This document shows, one piece after another, positions 50,319 to 62,519 of a stretch of DNA of 64,000 nucleotides (positions are counted from its first letter, which is position 1; each line of letters starts with the position of its first letter). Location of the stretch: contig JAJFZO010000866.1 of the NCBI GenBank assembly GCA_021397835.1, positions 937,501 through 1,001,500 on the forward strand. The letters are read 5' to 3'. The DNA is from Moringa oleifera (taxonomy: Eukaryota; Streptophyta; Magnoliopsida; Brassicales; Moringaceae). Under the pieces are notes generated by a model. That model was not told the DNA's origin, did no database searches, and saw nothing but the letters and a program-made list of their open reading frames with translations. The position numbers and the translations under genes are program-made.

Positions 50319-50425
50319 ATGGAACATCAAACTAATCATTGTGGGACAAATGTGAGCTAGTTGTTCAGTTAAGGTGCATGATCAACAGGGAGTGGCTATA
50401 TCTCCGGTACAACAATGGAGTCTAG
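50319..50425 (+). other. Two uORFs in the FRS4 leader
   Basis: uORF1, 50319-50360, encodes MEHQTNHCGTNVS in a strong context (A at -3, G at +4). uORF2, 50378-50425, encodes MINREWLYLRYNNGV in a weaker context. It runs past the main ATG at 50415 in another frame and stops ten bases inside the coding region. Confidence 0.6.
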
Positions 50426-53156
50426 CATTGTCATGGGAAACATGAATGCAGAACCTCATCCTGATATGGAGTTTGAGTCACATGAAGCTGCATATTCATT
50501 TTACAAAGAATATGCCAAGTCTGTTGGGTTTGGCACTGCTAAATTGAGCAGTCGTCGTTCTAGGGCATCAAAAGAGTTTATTGATGCAAAATTTTCATGC
50601 ATACGGTATGGAAATAAGCAACAGTCTGATGACGCCATTAATCCTCGACCCTCCCCTAAAATTGGTTGTAAAGCAAGCATGCATGTGAAGAGAAAGCAAA
50701 ATGGAAAGTGGTATGTGTACAGTTTCGTGAAGGAGCATAATCATGAACTTTTACCAGCTCAGGCACATTTTTTTAGAAGCCATAGGAATGCCGATCCTGT
50801 AAAAAATGATGTTCGCATGAGGAGACGGAAGAATCTTACTGCTGTTTCGAAGCTATTCAGTGCTTACCAAAATGTTGAATGTTTGGAAGGTTATATGAGA
50901 AATCAGCATGACAGGGGGCGAAGTTTGATTGTTGAAGCAGGAGATGCTCAAGTACTGCTTGAACTTTTTATGCATATGCAGGAAGAAAATCCAAAATTTT
51001 TTTATGCAGTTGACTTGAATGAGGAGCATCGATTGAGAAATGTGTTTTGGGTTGATGCCAAAGGCATGGAAGACTACAATAATTTTAGCGATGTAGTTTC
51101 CTTTGACACCTCATACTTCACAAGTAAGTATAAAATACCACTGGTCTTTTTTCTTGGGGTCAACCACCATATACAACCCACACTGCTTGGCTGTGCATTG
51201 ATTGCCGATGACACAGTTTATACTTTTGTCTGGTTAATGCAAACTTGGTTTGTTGCAATGGGGGAGCGAGCCCCACTAGTGATGCTCACAGATCAAAACA
51301 ATGCCTTAAAAACAGCTGTTGGAGCAGTCTTCCCAGAAACTCGGCATTGTTTCTCGTTGTGGAATGTATTGGAAAAGATCCCCCATAATCTTGAGTATTT
51401 GAGCCTGTGGCAAGATAGTTTTATGTTAAAATTTAACAAGTGCATTTATAGGTCATGGACTGAGGAAGAGTTTGAAAGGAGGTGGTGGAAATTGCTGGAA
51501 AAATTTCATCTAAGAGATGTTCAATGGGTTCATACATTGTATGAAGACCGTCGACATTGGGTACCAACATTTATGAGGGATATATCTTTTGCTGGTTTAT
51601 CGGCAGCTTCACGCTCGGAAAGTTTGAACTCTTTGCTTGACAAGTACGTGCTAGCGGAAACATCATTGAGAGAATTTATAGAACGATACAGATTAATTCT
51701 GGAAGACAGGTATGAAGAGGAAGCCAAAGCAGACTTTGATGCATGGCATGAAACACCTGAGTTGAAGTCTCCATCACCATTTGAGAAGCAGATGTTGCTT
51801 GTGTACACACATGAAATTTTCAAGAAATTCCAAGTTGAGGTTTTGGGAGCGGCTGCTTGTCATCTTAAGAAAGAAAATGAAGATGAGACAGCCACAACAT
51901 ACAGTATCAAGGACTTTGAAGATAATCAGAATTATATGGTAGAATGGAATGAATCAAAATCAGATATATACTGTTCCTGCCGCTCATTTGAATATAAAGG
52001 TTATCTCTGTAGACATGCTATTGTTGTTCTCCAAATGTCTGGTGTTTTCAGCATCCCACCAAAATATGTATTGCAACGATGGACAAATGCTGCCATGAGC
52101 AAGCATCCCATCAGTGAAAAATTGGATGAGGTGCAATCCAAGGTCCGTCGTTACAACGATTTGTGCCGACGAGCTATTATATTGGGAGAAGAAGGTTCAT
52201 TGTCTCAAGAGAGTTACAATATTGCACTATGTGCCATAAAAGAAGCTCTCAAGCAATGTGCAAGTGTAAATAACTCGGCTGACACTGATCCCAGACCCAA
52301 TAACTTGGTGATTCAAGCAGTATGTAATGTTGATGAAGGGAACCAATGCAGCATTGTATCTAAAGACAAGGTTCCTGATCCTAAATTGACCAGCACAAAT
52401 CGGGCTCATAAGAGAACTGAGGCTGGAAAGGACAGGGAGAGTAATCAAAACATTGCAAGTAGAAGAGGAAAGGTCAGTTAGTTGGTTGATATGTTTAATC
52501 TTAAGCATGTTCATAATTTTTTTATATTTATGAATGGAGGAAAAGAAGGAATCCGTCTCAATATGCTTCATTTATGTAGGTGCCTCAATTTGGAGTTGCA
52601 GGTGGGAGTCAAGAGGGCCTTCATCAAATGGTTAGTGCATATTCCCATCGTTGTATTATGGTCTACTATATTATTCACTTGAGATGTATTTTTCTGATTA
52701 CTTATAGAGAAGATTGTCTCAAGGTTGGCCTAACCTGCCAACCTTTCTGAAAATGTTTGTAGCTTAAGAGATTAGTGTTGAGGCTTATGACCTACTTAGC
52801 TAAAGGAGTTGAGTAAGCTCAAAATTTACAGCCCTTCAACAAATGAGCGAGGCTTGAATAAACATCATAGGAGGTCGCTAACATGTCATACTTAACATGC
52901 ACATCGAAGTGTTGGGCATCTTTGAATTGATTGTTTGGAGAGACAGGAATTGAAGAGTTCTGTGTTACATTAAGTTGAATTGATGGTTTGTTTCTGGTTG
53001 TGGCAGGAGCTGTCCGAAGTGAGGTCAGCACAGTTGCATAATATCATGCCAGCACAGCTACATAATATGATGCCAACAATGTTTCATAATGTGGCATCAA
53101 CCCAGTTTCAGAGTGTAGCTTCAACACATCTGCATGAGAATCGTCTCCCCCGATAA
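50415..53156 (+). CDS. FRS4: FAR1-related sequence protein, FRS4-like
   Basis: Three exons in phase: 50415-52472, 52580-52630, 53007-53156, encoding 752 residues. Domains: FAR1 DNA-binding region (about 18-114, YAKSVGFGTAKLSSRRSRAS, with WYVYSFVKEHNHEL at its end), MULE transposase-derived core (Asp231 in FDTSYF, Asp293 in LTDQNN, Glu402 in SRSESL), and SWIM zinc finger (CSCRSFEYKGYLCRH, Cys520 to His534, intact). The sequence matches what I know of Arabidopsis FRS4 closely, including the residues between domains. FAR1/FHY3-family proteins are nuclear transcription regulators in light signalling and development that evolved from Mutator transposases. Oddities are a lost CxWH motif (HCFSLWN) and C-terminal repeats of an (A/T)QLHN type. 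The first ATG after two uORFs has a strong start context. Confidence 0.95.
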
Positions 53157-53159
53157 TCA

Positions 53160-55280
53160 ATTAGCTTTCCTAATTGTAAAGATCATGGACACATGAAGTG
53201 CAGTAGGCAGTGGGGATAGAGAATATTACCATTTGCCAGTGAGGTTCCATAATCCATACTGAGTTGCAGAATGAAGAAAGGGGTGCACCAGATTTTGCCA
53301 GAGTTAACTTTCATGTCAGCTTCCCTCCTAGGAAAGCTCCTGGGCAGCAGATCATACATATTATTTTTCTTACTAATATGAGATTTACGCGGACATCCAT
53401 TTTATGAGGCTGTATAGGCCCAATTTGGAATCATTTCATTGGGCCTTTCTGAACCAATATGTAGCCCATTTCTTATCTCCCAATGAATTCCTTAAGTTCT
53501 ATATGTCTTCAGTAAACGTAAGAAGATATTAACACAGAGGGATAAAGTTTATGGGAATCTATCCAATTGTTTAATGTGAGTTCGAAAAAAGAAAACTAAA
53601 TAGAGTGTAAGATGGGCTGTTAATGAAGATTACAACTGAGATATGCTCTGAAAGATTAAAACAGAAGAGACAGGCTTAGGACGGAAACAACTCTCCTTGT
53701 TTAGTGGCATGCATTGCGCTCCTGCACATGCCATGAGATCTCTCTCTTGGGTCCAAATCAAACCAACCCCAGATGCCACCTATTGCTACACATCTCTACT
53801 TCTGTTATGTTATTTTGAAAAATAGTCAAATGATGAGAAGTTCTTGTATGTTGGAACCAGCTTTGGCACATGCCTGCCTTGATTAATGCTTACTGTTGTT
53901 TCTCTCCTATCTAATTAATTTCATAGACAAACATTTTGTATCTCTACCCTCATATATTGGAACAATAAGATTGTTTTCTTTCACTAATCACTCACTCCTT
54001 ATTTATATATGATCTCATTACAGTCTCTAGATCTTATGCTACATGTTGGTTAGTTGTCAGATCTTTTCCAGAGATTTGTCAGAAAAAAAAAAACCACATT
54101 ATATATTTATACATATTAACTCATTATTTTTTCCTAAAATTATAATAATAAAACTATAGAATAGGATTTGAATCCAAAATCTCGCTTTCTAAACAAAGGT
54201 ATCAAAGCATGTTGTATTAAGGAAAAGGATAATTGCAAATTGCTGCTCAATGATTATAATAACTAATGAATTTTGAATTCACATCTCTCCTTAAAATATA
54301 TGATGCAATAAAATATAAAAATTTCAGTGTTTACAAAATTTTCAGCAAAATTATGAGAAAACTCTTCATCAAATCTTTCAAAAATTTCATTTTGGTTCTG
54401 ATGTGAGAAAGACTGGACAGAAACATTGGTAGATCTTAGATGATCAACAATCCATCACATCAATGACCCACAAAGGTGATCATCATTTGGGTGGGCCAGT
54501 CTAGACAGTCTAATTAGATAGAGAATCAAACGGTCAAGATCACTCGTAGGGGCATTATTGATAAGAAATGGACTGCATTACATTTTCTTGCATTAAATTA
54601 CAAAATTGACTAATCCCTAAACGTCTATATTAACGAATCCCTGTAGGAGACAAAGATTCGGGTAATCGTGGGGCAATCTAGAATGACAAAACACTTAGGT
54701 CCATGAAATTTAATGCACATGCAACTTGGACATGCCCTCAATCATTTTGTCCAAATAGTGCAGCAAATTTGAAATTGAGTTTCATTTTCCATTCTCTCCA
54801 AATTAGGGTTTTTATTTTCAAATTTTTAACATTAATTTCTTGAATGATATGGGGGTTACGGGTGCCACGTATCGAAATACCTACGTTCGGGTGTAAAGGC
54901 TTAGCGTCTGGGTTCTTTCCTCAGGGAGGGTTATGCTTATCTCTTCATGGTCAATTATTAGGGTTAGCTACCCTACCTCGTGTCCTTCCATGGGTCTCTA
55001 TTCTTCCAAGATCCCATTTCATGTTTGGACCTGGCATGTGATTTGTCGCTTCTTAGATCCAATAAAGAAAGCCTGTAAATTAATTCATCTGTGCAATCAG
55101 CCATTTTTGTCTCTGTCACTATTAAACAGTGGATTATCTTCCAGGGAAACTGTGAAGATATGGCCATGGGAGGAAGAGGAGAGAAGAAAAGCAGATAGCA
55201 GCCATTTTTAACAGCATAGGGAGCTCGAATCCTGACACCAAGGTTAGGGGTAAAATGGTCATGAAAAATGGAACCATCTC
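53160..55280. other. Intergenic between FRS4 and the DRT100-like gene
   Basis: Contains the FRS4 3' untranslated region (to roughly 53.5 kb) and then AT-rich DNA. No coding sequence or transposon domain was recognised. Confidence 0.5.
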
Positions 55281-55281
55281 A

Positions 55282-55292
55282 CTATATATAAG
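55282..55292 (+). promoter_or_regulatory. TATA box of the DRT100-like gene
   Basis: CTATATATAAG lies about 125 bp upstream of the ATG at 55413, a good match to the plant TATATATA consensus at a plausible distance given a short CT-rich leader. Confidence 0.6.
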
Positions 55293-55412
55293 GATGGAGT
55301 CAGTGCTTCCTACTTCACATCTCGTGCTTAATGTGAATGACATCACAGAGCTCTCTTCTTCTCCAGAGTAGAAAGCTGTGTTTATTACTAGAACCATAAA
55401 GCTAGAAGGAAG

Positions 55413-56507
55413 ATGGGATCAAATGTTTGGTGCATTGCCTTGGTTCTGCTCTCTGTCAGTTGGGTCGTGAGGAGCTGCCCGCCGTCGGACCGAGCAGCTC
55501 TGCTGGCCTTCAAGTCAGCTCTGCACGAGCCTTATCTGGGCATCTTCAGAAGCTGGACGGGCTATGACTGTTGCCACCAGTGGTATGGCGTCAGCTGCGA
55601 TCCAGAGACACACCAGGTCGCTGATATTAACCTACGGGGTGAGTCCGAGGACCCCATCTTCGAACGAGCTCGCCGGACTGGCTACATGACCGGCTCCATC
55701 TCCCCTGAAATCTGCAGGCTGCCTCGGCTCTCCAGCCTCACCATCGCCGACTGGAAGGGAATCACCGGCGAGATCCCGCCTTGCATCACGCGCTTGCCGT
55801 TTCTTCGCATTATCGATTTGATCGGTAACAGGCTCTCCGGTGAGCTTCCTGGCGATATTGGCCGATTACACCGCCTCACCGTGTTGAACGTCGCTGACAA
55901 TCAAATTTCGGGTCGAATCCCGGTTTCCATAACCAACCTATCCGGCTTGATGCACCTTGATTTGCGTAACAATAAATTTTCGGGTCCGCTTCCCGTAGAT
56001 TTCCACAGACTTGGGATGCTCAGCAGGGCTTTACTTAGCGGGAACCAGCTCTCCGGCCCGATACCAAGTTCCGTATCGAGGATATATCGCCTGGCGGACT
56101 TAGATCTTTCTATGAACCAACTATCGGGTATGATTCCGGCTTCCTTGGGCAAAATGGCCGTCCTTGCCACCTTAAATCTCGACTGCAATAAAATATCAGG
56201 CCCTATACCCACGACGCTACTGAACTCCGCCATAAGCAACTTGAACCTGAGCCGAAACGCATTGCAAGGGATAATACCGGATGCTTTCGGACCGAGATCC
56301 TACTTCACGGTCATCGACTTATCATACAACAACTTAAGGGGCAGGATACCCAGATCATTATCTGCAGCCTCATATATCGGGCATCTGGATTTAAGCCATA
56401 ACCACCTGTGCGGAAGAATACCGGCGGGCGCTCCGTTTGATCACTTGGAAGCCTCTTCCTTCATGTACAACGACTGCCTTTGCGGTAAGCCGCTCAGGCG
56501 CTGTTAA
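55413..56507 (+). CDS. DRT100: DRT100-like leucine-rich repeat protein, secreted
   Basis: Single exon, 364 residues. An N-terminal signal peptide (VWCIALVLLSVSWVVRSC) is followed by the LRRNT pattern CPPSDRAALLAFKSAL ... DCCHQWYGVSCD. About ten plant-type LRRs with the LSGxIP consensus follow (RLSGELPGDIGRL, NQISGRIPVSITNL, NQLSGPIPSSVSRI). A C-terminal Cys cap CLCGKPLRRC ends the protein; no membrane anchor or kinase follows. This is the architecture of Arabidopsis DRT100 and the related polygalacturonase-inhibitor type proteins. DRT100 was named for partial complementation of E. coli repair mutants, but its structure points to the wall or secretory pathway. The coding sequence is GC-richer than its surroundings, as usual for intronless genes. 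Confidence 0.93.
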   Translation: MGSNVWCIALVLLSVSWVVRSCPPSDRAALLAFKSALHEPYLGIFRSWTGYDCCHQWYGVSCDPETHQVADINLRGESEDPIFERARRTGYMTGSISPEICRLPRLSSLTIADWKGITGEIPPCITRLPFLRIIDLIGNRLSGELPGDIGRLHRLTVLNVADNQISGRIPVSITNLSGLMHLDLRNNKFSGPLPVDFHRLGMLSRALLSGNQLSGPIPSSVSRIYRLADLDLSMNQLSGMIPASLGKMAVLATLNLDCNKISGPIPTTLLNSAISNLNLSRNALQGIIPDAFGPRSYFTVIDLSYNNLRGRIPRSLSAASYIGHLDLSHNHLCGRIPAGAPFDHLEASSFMYNDCLCGKPLRRC

Positions 56508-57418
56508 GCAATCTACCAACCTTGGAGGAACCAGCTTGTCGATTGAACATAGCAGTTAATATGTTTGTATTATCTTACAGTAATTAAAAGAAATATTATC
56601 CGTTTCGTTTTTACTGAGTTATACTGATGGTCAACAGAGATGGGATCAAGCTGCCTGAACCAGCTTCCCATTTCATAGTGAAGTTTATATTATTCATGAA
56701 GGGAATATGATCAATTAAGATTCCCAGTGTATGTATATACGGGCACATGCATGTACGTTGGGGGAAGGGCGAGAGTAGCTATCAGACATAATGGTGGGTG
56801 TGACTCTCAGACGCGGATATCGAGGTTGAAGACCGAGCACGTGAATCGTTCCGAGTGACAGAGGGGTCTAACGGTGGCGTTGCATGGTGGAGTGGGGTAT
56901 GGGGTGGGTTAGCAAGGAGGAGTGGGGTCTGGGCCGGTGGATGGTGGACAAATAAGTGGGTCCGGGACGATGGACTAATAACTCCCTCTGCAGCCTCACT
57001 GCAGTGCTTGTCTTGTTTCTACAGTCAGTGGACATCAGACATGGAATTCTTAGGTTTACTCTTTTGTGGATCTTTCTTCTGTTTTCTCTCAAGACAAACA
57101 AGAATTAAAAGCCTACTGTTTCAGCTCAAGAATCAAACGGTTGAAGGAGCTTCCCAGATACCATAAGCATCATCGATTCCTTAAAACCATCAATAATCAA
57201 TTACAGTGACTTTTTTTTTCTATAGCAATGGATGACAGCAACCCAATATTTAACCCAGTAAGTACAACTCGAGGATCCCCGTATTATTCAAGTCAGGCTC
57301 AACTCCTGAACCAATACTGAATTGGGCAATCTGCCATGCTGCTTGAGGTTATCATCTGAGAAGCAATGGAAAATGGGAGTTTTACTAGTTTAGTGTTGTC
57401 GCCAGGTTCTGGTACCTG
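56508..57418. other. Spacer between two convergent genes
   Basis: Holds the 3' untranslated regions of the DRT100-like gene and the GH127 gene. A GGGT/GTGG-rich patch lies at 56860-56970. No coding sequence I can support. Confidence 0.5.
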
Positions 57419-60400
57419 CTAAGCTTGAATGTTGAAGTAAACACTGTAAGATTCATCTCTGAAACTCAGTAATGGTGCCAGAAGAAAATTCCTCTTTGCC
57501 CCTTTCGCAACAAAGCTGATGGGGTGATATTCACTTAGTCCCTTCATAATTTCGAAACTGACTGCCTGATTAAAACTTGCATCTGATGATGCAGCCTTGC
57601 AGCCGACGTTCAGGCTTGTGCCTGCCTTGTAGTCCATACCAGGATACACATAGCAGCCGGCTTGGGTTTCAGACTCTAAGGACACAGTTCCATCGTTGCC
57701 ATCCAAACCAGAAATTATGCGAAAACCAGAAGATTTTCCATATCCGATAGCAAGATTACCATCAGTTTCTTGCAATAAAACCATTCCAGGAAGATCAAAT
57801 GGCTCGAGAACAACTGATTTGCCAATGAAATCTCCTGGGCCTGAAATTTTTGAGGAAGAAGATTGTTCACTCAACATAAGTCTAAATGTTGCATGAAGAG
57901 CAGGATCAGTGCCAGAGTCAGGAAACTTCTCCATCGTAATTGATTGGTTTGAGTTGGTTAAGACAAAACTTGAGTTTCCAGATTTCTGAGAAAGAGTAAC
58001 CAGGTAATCATTGTAAGAAGCAGGGATGGGAGTTATCCAGTCCGAAAGGGAGGCAGCTGACCCAGTTTTAATGTCCCAATCACCGCTAGTATGACCAGCA
58101 AGCAGATAAGGACCATACAGTATTGCCTGAAGAGAGGCATGTTCAGGTCGGTCATCTGAAATTTACCAAGAAAACTTAGTCAGTTCAGACTTCATCCACA
58201 TGATATGAACATTAATCCTACAGAAACGGAAATGCATTCATGAAGGTACCTTTAATAGCCTCTGTTCTCAGACTGAGGGGCAGCTGCAGGCTTATTTTGT
58301 CACCAGGGCTCCATGCTCTTGTAACTGACAGGACACCACCTGAAACAAGATTGCAGGTTTGATGATATTATTCTTGAAGGAAATCGAACAAGTGAAGACG
58401 GTCAGAATAATTATTCACAAAGCAGACAGGCAGACCTTTTTTGTTTTGAAGAGAAGCTAGCATATGATAAGCAAGAGACACAGACAATTAAAATCAGAGA
58501 GTCAACCTGGAGATGGTGGTGGCAGAGTCTCAGAGTTTAACTCAAGCTTAGCACCGTTTGATTGTGTCCAAACAGGTATCCGAAAATTCAAGGTAGATGA
58601 TTGGCCTGTGTTCTGCACGAACCGGATCAAGAACAAAGATTATGTTTTAGTTAATTTGTTTTTCAACGAAAAACAGTGAGCTGCTGCATGAAGAGAACAG
58701 CAATAAGATGAAGAAGATCCAAAGTTCTCATCTATTCCTGATCCTGACTACTTGGCAAGTTGTGAAGTTCTCCTCTAAGAAAATATAACATAAAAGAATG
58801 AAAGCTCAATTAGGATGATGAAACAACAATTTAAACCACAAAAGGCTCATGAAATGTTAATAACCTCCTTTGGAGAAAATGTGAAAGTTACTCGCAAGTA
58901 AGGATCCCAAGAGACAACGGGATCAACTTTCTGATTCAGCAAAACTTGACCAGATTTCCAGTCAAGTGAGCTTGGTATATACTGAATGATGTAAAGACCA
59001 GGAACCTTTCCTTCCTGCTCAAAATATATAGAATCACCTAACTTTGAGAATGATTCAATTCCTGCAGAGTAACAAGAAAAACCCATCAAAATGGCTGGAG
59101 TTCTAAAGAGACGTCATCATGTCAACACCCAAGTTTTCAGACAGAAAAAACAGAAGAATGGTCCTTTTAAAGGGTAAAAACCATCTGAAAATGAGAAACC
59201 AAATCATCAGGCTCAATAAAAATAGAACAATTAATCAGGCAATAAATATTGTATGTGGGAAAGGAGTCCGCACCAGTACCATAGCAGCACCAGAAAGAGT
59301 CAAACTTTGAACCCCATCCATGATAGCTCTTGGCCTTGGAAACTCCACGACCTAGTGGGAGCATGTAGATCATAATTCCAGGTTCAGTTCCTCTTTGGAT
59401 ACCGAGTACCCCATTTGTCAGCGCACGCTCATAATAGTCTGCATATGCCATTTCTTTGGTCCACCTAAAGAGGTGGCGAGAAACCTACAAAATTAAATAG
59501 ACAATCAATGATACTAGGGGAGGTACACCATTTACCAGAAATTATGGCCTCTTAACGCTAGATCTCTGGTCTCCAGATGAAAGAGGCAAAAATAACAGTA
59601 TATGCTTCGTGAGATTTAAATATCTTCAGAGCTATCAACCAAAATTCTATGGAAGAAAGAGCAAAACAAAGTCCACAACCAGCTTCAAGAATTTAGGACT
59701 AATTAGGTACCTTTAGCATGTTATATGTTGTACATGATTCTTCATTCTCGGTCTGTAGAGTGTCTGCCAATCGTCCTGGATCTGACCTATTCATAGTTGA
59801 AGCAAAAGGATTATGACGAAGATCTTAGACATGAGAGCAATGAAAGTTGAACTTCAAATTGCTCAATGTTAGTACCAGAACTCACTGACTGATGTCCCTC
59901 CTGTTGCATAACTATGAGAAGAGTTAACAATATCCATGAAGAACATCCCTATTTCCTGGAAAGCAGAATTTAAACAGAGAAGAATCATAACAAGTATTTG
60001 AAAATATGTCAGCCTGTGCTCGGTATTGTACTTGAGATGATAAATGATTGATATCACGCAAATTACCTTATGAAGTGCTTCACCGGTGATTTCATACCGC
60101 ATTTGGGATCCAATAACAATAGGGATATGTGTATTGGCATGGAAACCAGATATATCATCGGCCTACAAGCAAAACAAAGAGCTTGCTTGAGACAATATCG
60201 GAAACTTCTCACTTATTATCTTCTTCTGGCTGAACTTTCACATACTTTTTAACCGTCTTCTTCATTCTCATAAGCATCTGCGTATCTCTGGCTAAACCCA
60301 GAAACCACGATTTATAGTTTCTTGATCCATATATTACTTGATTGTCTCATAATTATAGGGGGAAAAGATCAGTAGAAGAGCGCAAAGAAGAGATTATAGC

Positions 60401-62477
60401 CAGCGAAAAATGATAAATTTGATAGTTACTTTAACTGCAAGCACTCCCAGAAAGCATGGTTTGTCAAAAAGGCGAGCCAACAACAAATGCTTTGGATCTC
60501 TCTGCATACATCATCATGAAAGGGTCGTGTCAGAACTCGGAGAAGGGAAGATCCATTTATAAAACTTTTACCAGCATAGGTAATGAACCAAAGTTCGAAT
60601 GGCATATAAATCTAGCCAAAATAAACCATGTTAATGGAGAACCCAGAGAGGGGAAGATGGAGCTATAGACTAAATTTACCCACCGTTATGCTGAATAACT
60701 TGTAAAGGGCGTCATTCATGCCACCACTTTCTTCGTTAAGTGATCGCCAGTGTCTTTCAATAGAGTACTTTGATATTACATTCTGGACACGGTTGTAAAA
60801 GTACTCAGCCATCCATGTAGCCATTTTCAAAGCTTGAGCATTGTCAGCAAAGGTATACTGATCCAACAGACCGGCCAATATCTATCATACAAGACATGAC
60901 AAAAGCTAATTACAGAACTCATACAAGATCAAATCAATTAATTGACCCTCTGAAACAATTGAAACAGATTTTACCTTGTGAATGGTATAGTATGGCGCCC
61001 AGACAGGTTTTATAGCTTCAACACGGTCAAATTCCTCAGACGGGAAAGCAGAAAGATACCCTGTTCCCATTTTTACTTGACAGGCAGATAACACTGACAC
61101 CACTGCAGTCATTTTCTCTTTCAGACTAGCATTGTGAGTGCTAGCCCACATATGTGCCGATGCACTCAAGTAATGACCTTCAAGACACCAAAAACAAGTG
61201 ATTAGTACGAGCTACATGAACTAAAATCAGGAAAACTTAATTTAGGCCCGAACAACATTCACTTGTTCTGCACCAAAAACTTAAACTCAACAGGTTTTGC
61301 AATTCCATACAGAGCACAAATATGCAGGCCTAACAAAGTAAAATTCAAAGAAGAACCTTTTCATGGAACCATTAACATCATAAACCAAGAGCATACTATA
61401 AGAAAATTATCCCAAACAAAGATATCAAACTGAATGCTGCAAGTTAGTTGACTGCAGAACTAGCAAAGGATCACAAACCAACACCTCCTTCCACCGGATG
61501 AGAAGGCCAGCTTCTGCTGAGTATCCTCATGGTTCATGAAAGGAGAAAGATGGGAAGGCTGTGGACTTCATTCATTATTGCCCTGCAATTACAGTAGTTA
61601 ACAATGGATCTTCCTAGCTAATGCAGAGGAACCCAGTTAAGCAAGTCAGAAACCGGGAAAAGAAAAGGTTAAATTGCTTTGCTTTTATGTCTCTAACCAA
61701 AAGGTATGAGTATTTCCTCATAGAAAAGTAAACTTAAAAGCAAAAGAGTGGTATGAACAGTCTTGATGTAGATTAATTAACTTTCTAAGCATCTCTTAGG
61801 GCCCATTCTTATGTCTTTCAGAATCTAATCCATCCCAGAAGCATCAAAACAGAATCTAACAATGATACCAGAATCAATTTGAACAAGAAGGAAACAAAAT
61901 GATTAAAAAGAGTATCAAAAGTTTCTGATGATAACATCGAAGTGAGTAAGAAGAGCAAACTTATACCTACAAAATGACCTCGGAGCTCACAGTTTGGGTC
62001 CTCCCACCCTCCATAGGCCTTCCCTGGAGTCAGCAATCCTGCTGTTTTCCTAAAACTCCAAACCAAACTATCCACATCCAACATCAAAAGATACTCCAAG
62101 TTTGTTTGTTGTGCCAGTCCATGCATAGAATTCGAATCCAACCTAACATCGTGTAATGAAACTTCCTTGAGAAAATCTCCAGGCACTTGAAACCCACCTG
62201 GATTTTTCATTTTCCTATACATCATAGCCCAACTTAACTCATCTTCTTCTTTCAACATCCTCTTTGGCAGCAAAGTGGACCATGCCCAATCATCCGTAGG
62301 CGTCAAATGATAGTTTGAGAAAGCCTCTTCTTTCCATGTTTCATTTTTGGATGTCAAGAGCTCATATCGAAAAGTATGTGAGGAGAGCTGAGTAGGAGTG
62401 TTTGTACACTCCTTCCCCATCCCACCACCACATATCAGTGACAGAACAAGTGTATTTATGATCAGAAAAACCTTCAT
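57419..62477 (-). CDS. GH127 (DUF1680) beta-L-arabinofuranosidase-type protein
   Basis: Twelve exons in phase: 61967-62477, 60975-61177, 60684-60881, 60430-60501, 60067-60162, 59876-59955, 59711-59786, 59274-59484, 58865-59061, 58507-58612, 58250-58339, 57419-58155, encoding 858 residues. The start is the ATG at 62477, giving signal peptide MKVFLIINTLVLSLICGGG. The GH127 barrel follows (GHYLSASAHMWASTHN, SSHSYATGGTSVSEFW). The zinc/thiolate site of characterised GH127 enzymes is present: Glu403 and Cys405 in TENEESCTTYN, and Cys478-Cys479 in DSFWCCYGTG. A C-terminal beta-rich extension resembling an arabinose-binding module ends at FNIQA. Bacterial members remove terminal beta-L-arabinofuranose, as found on plant extensins and other hydroxyproline-rich glycoproteins. 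The plant protein probably acts in the wall or secretory pathway; its substrate is inferred. Confidence 0.94.
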
Positions 62478-62519
62478 TTTGAGGAACAACTGAGATCCAA
62501 AATACCCCAAACGTGACGG

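Noticed and set aside
55901..56239. 112-codon minus-strand frame in the DRT100-like gene
   Set aside because: It mirrors the LRR periodicity on the opposite strand; no independent evidence.
62478..62510. Upstream TTG start for the GH127 protein, adding 11 residues
   Set aside because: TTG is not a normal plant start codon, and the ATG at 62477 directly begins a clean signal peptide.
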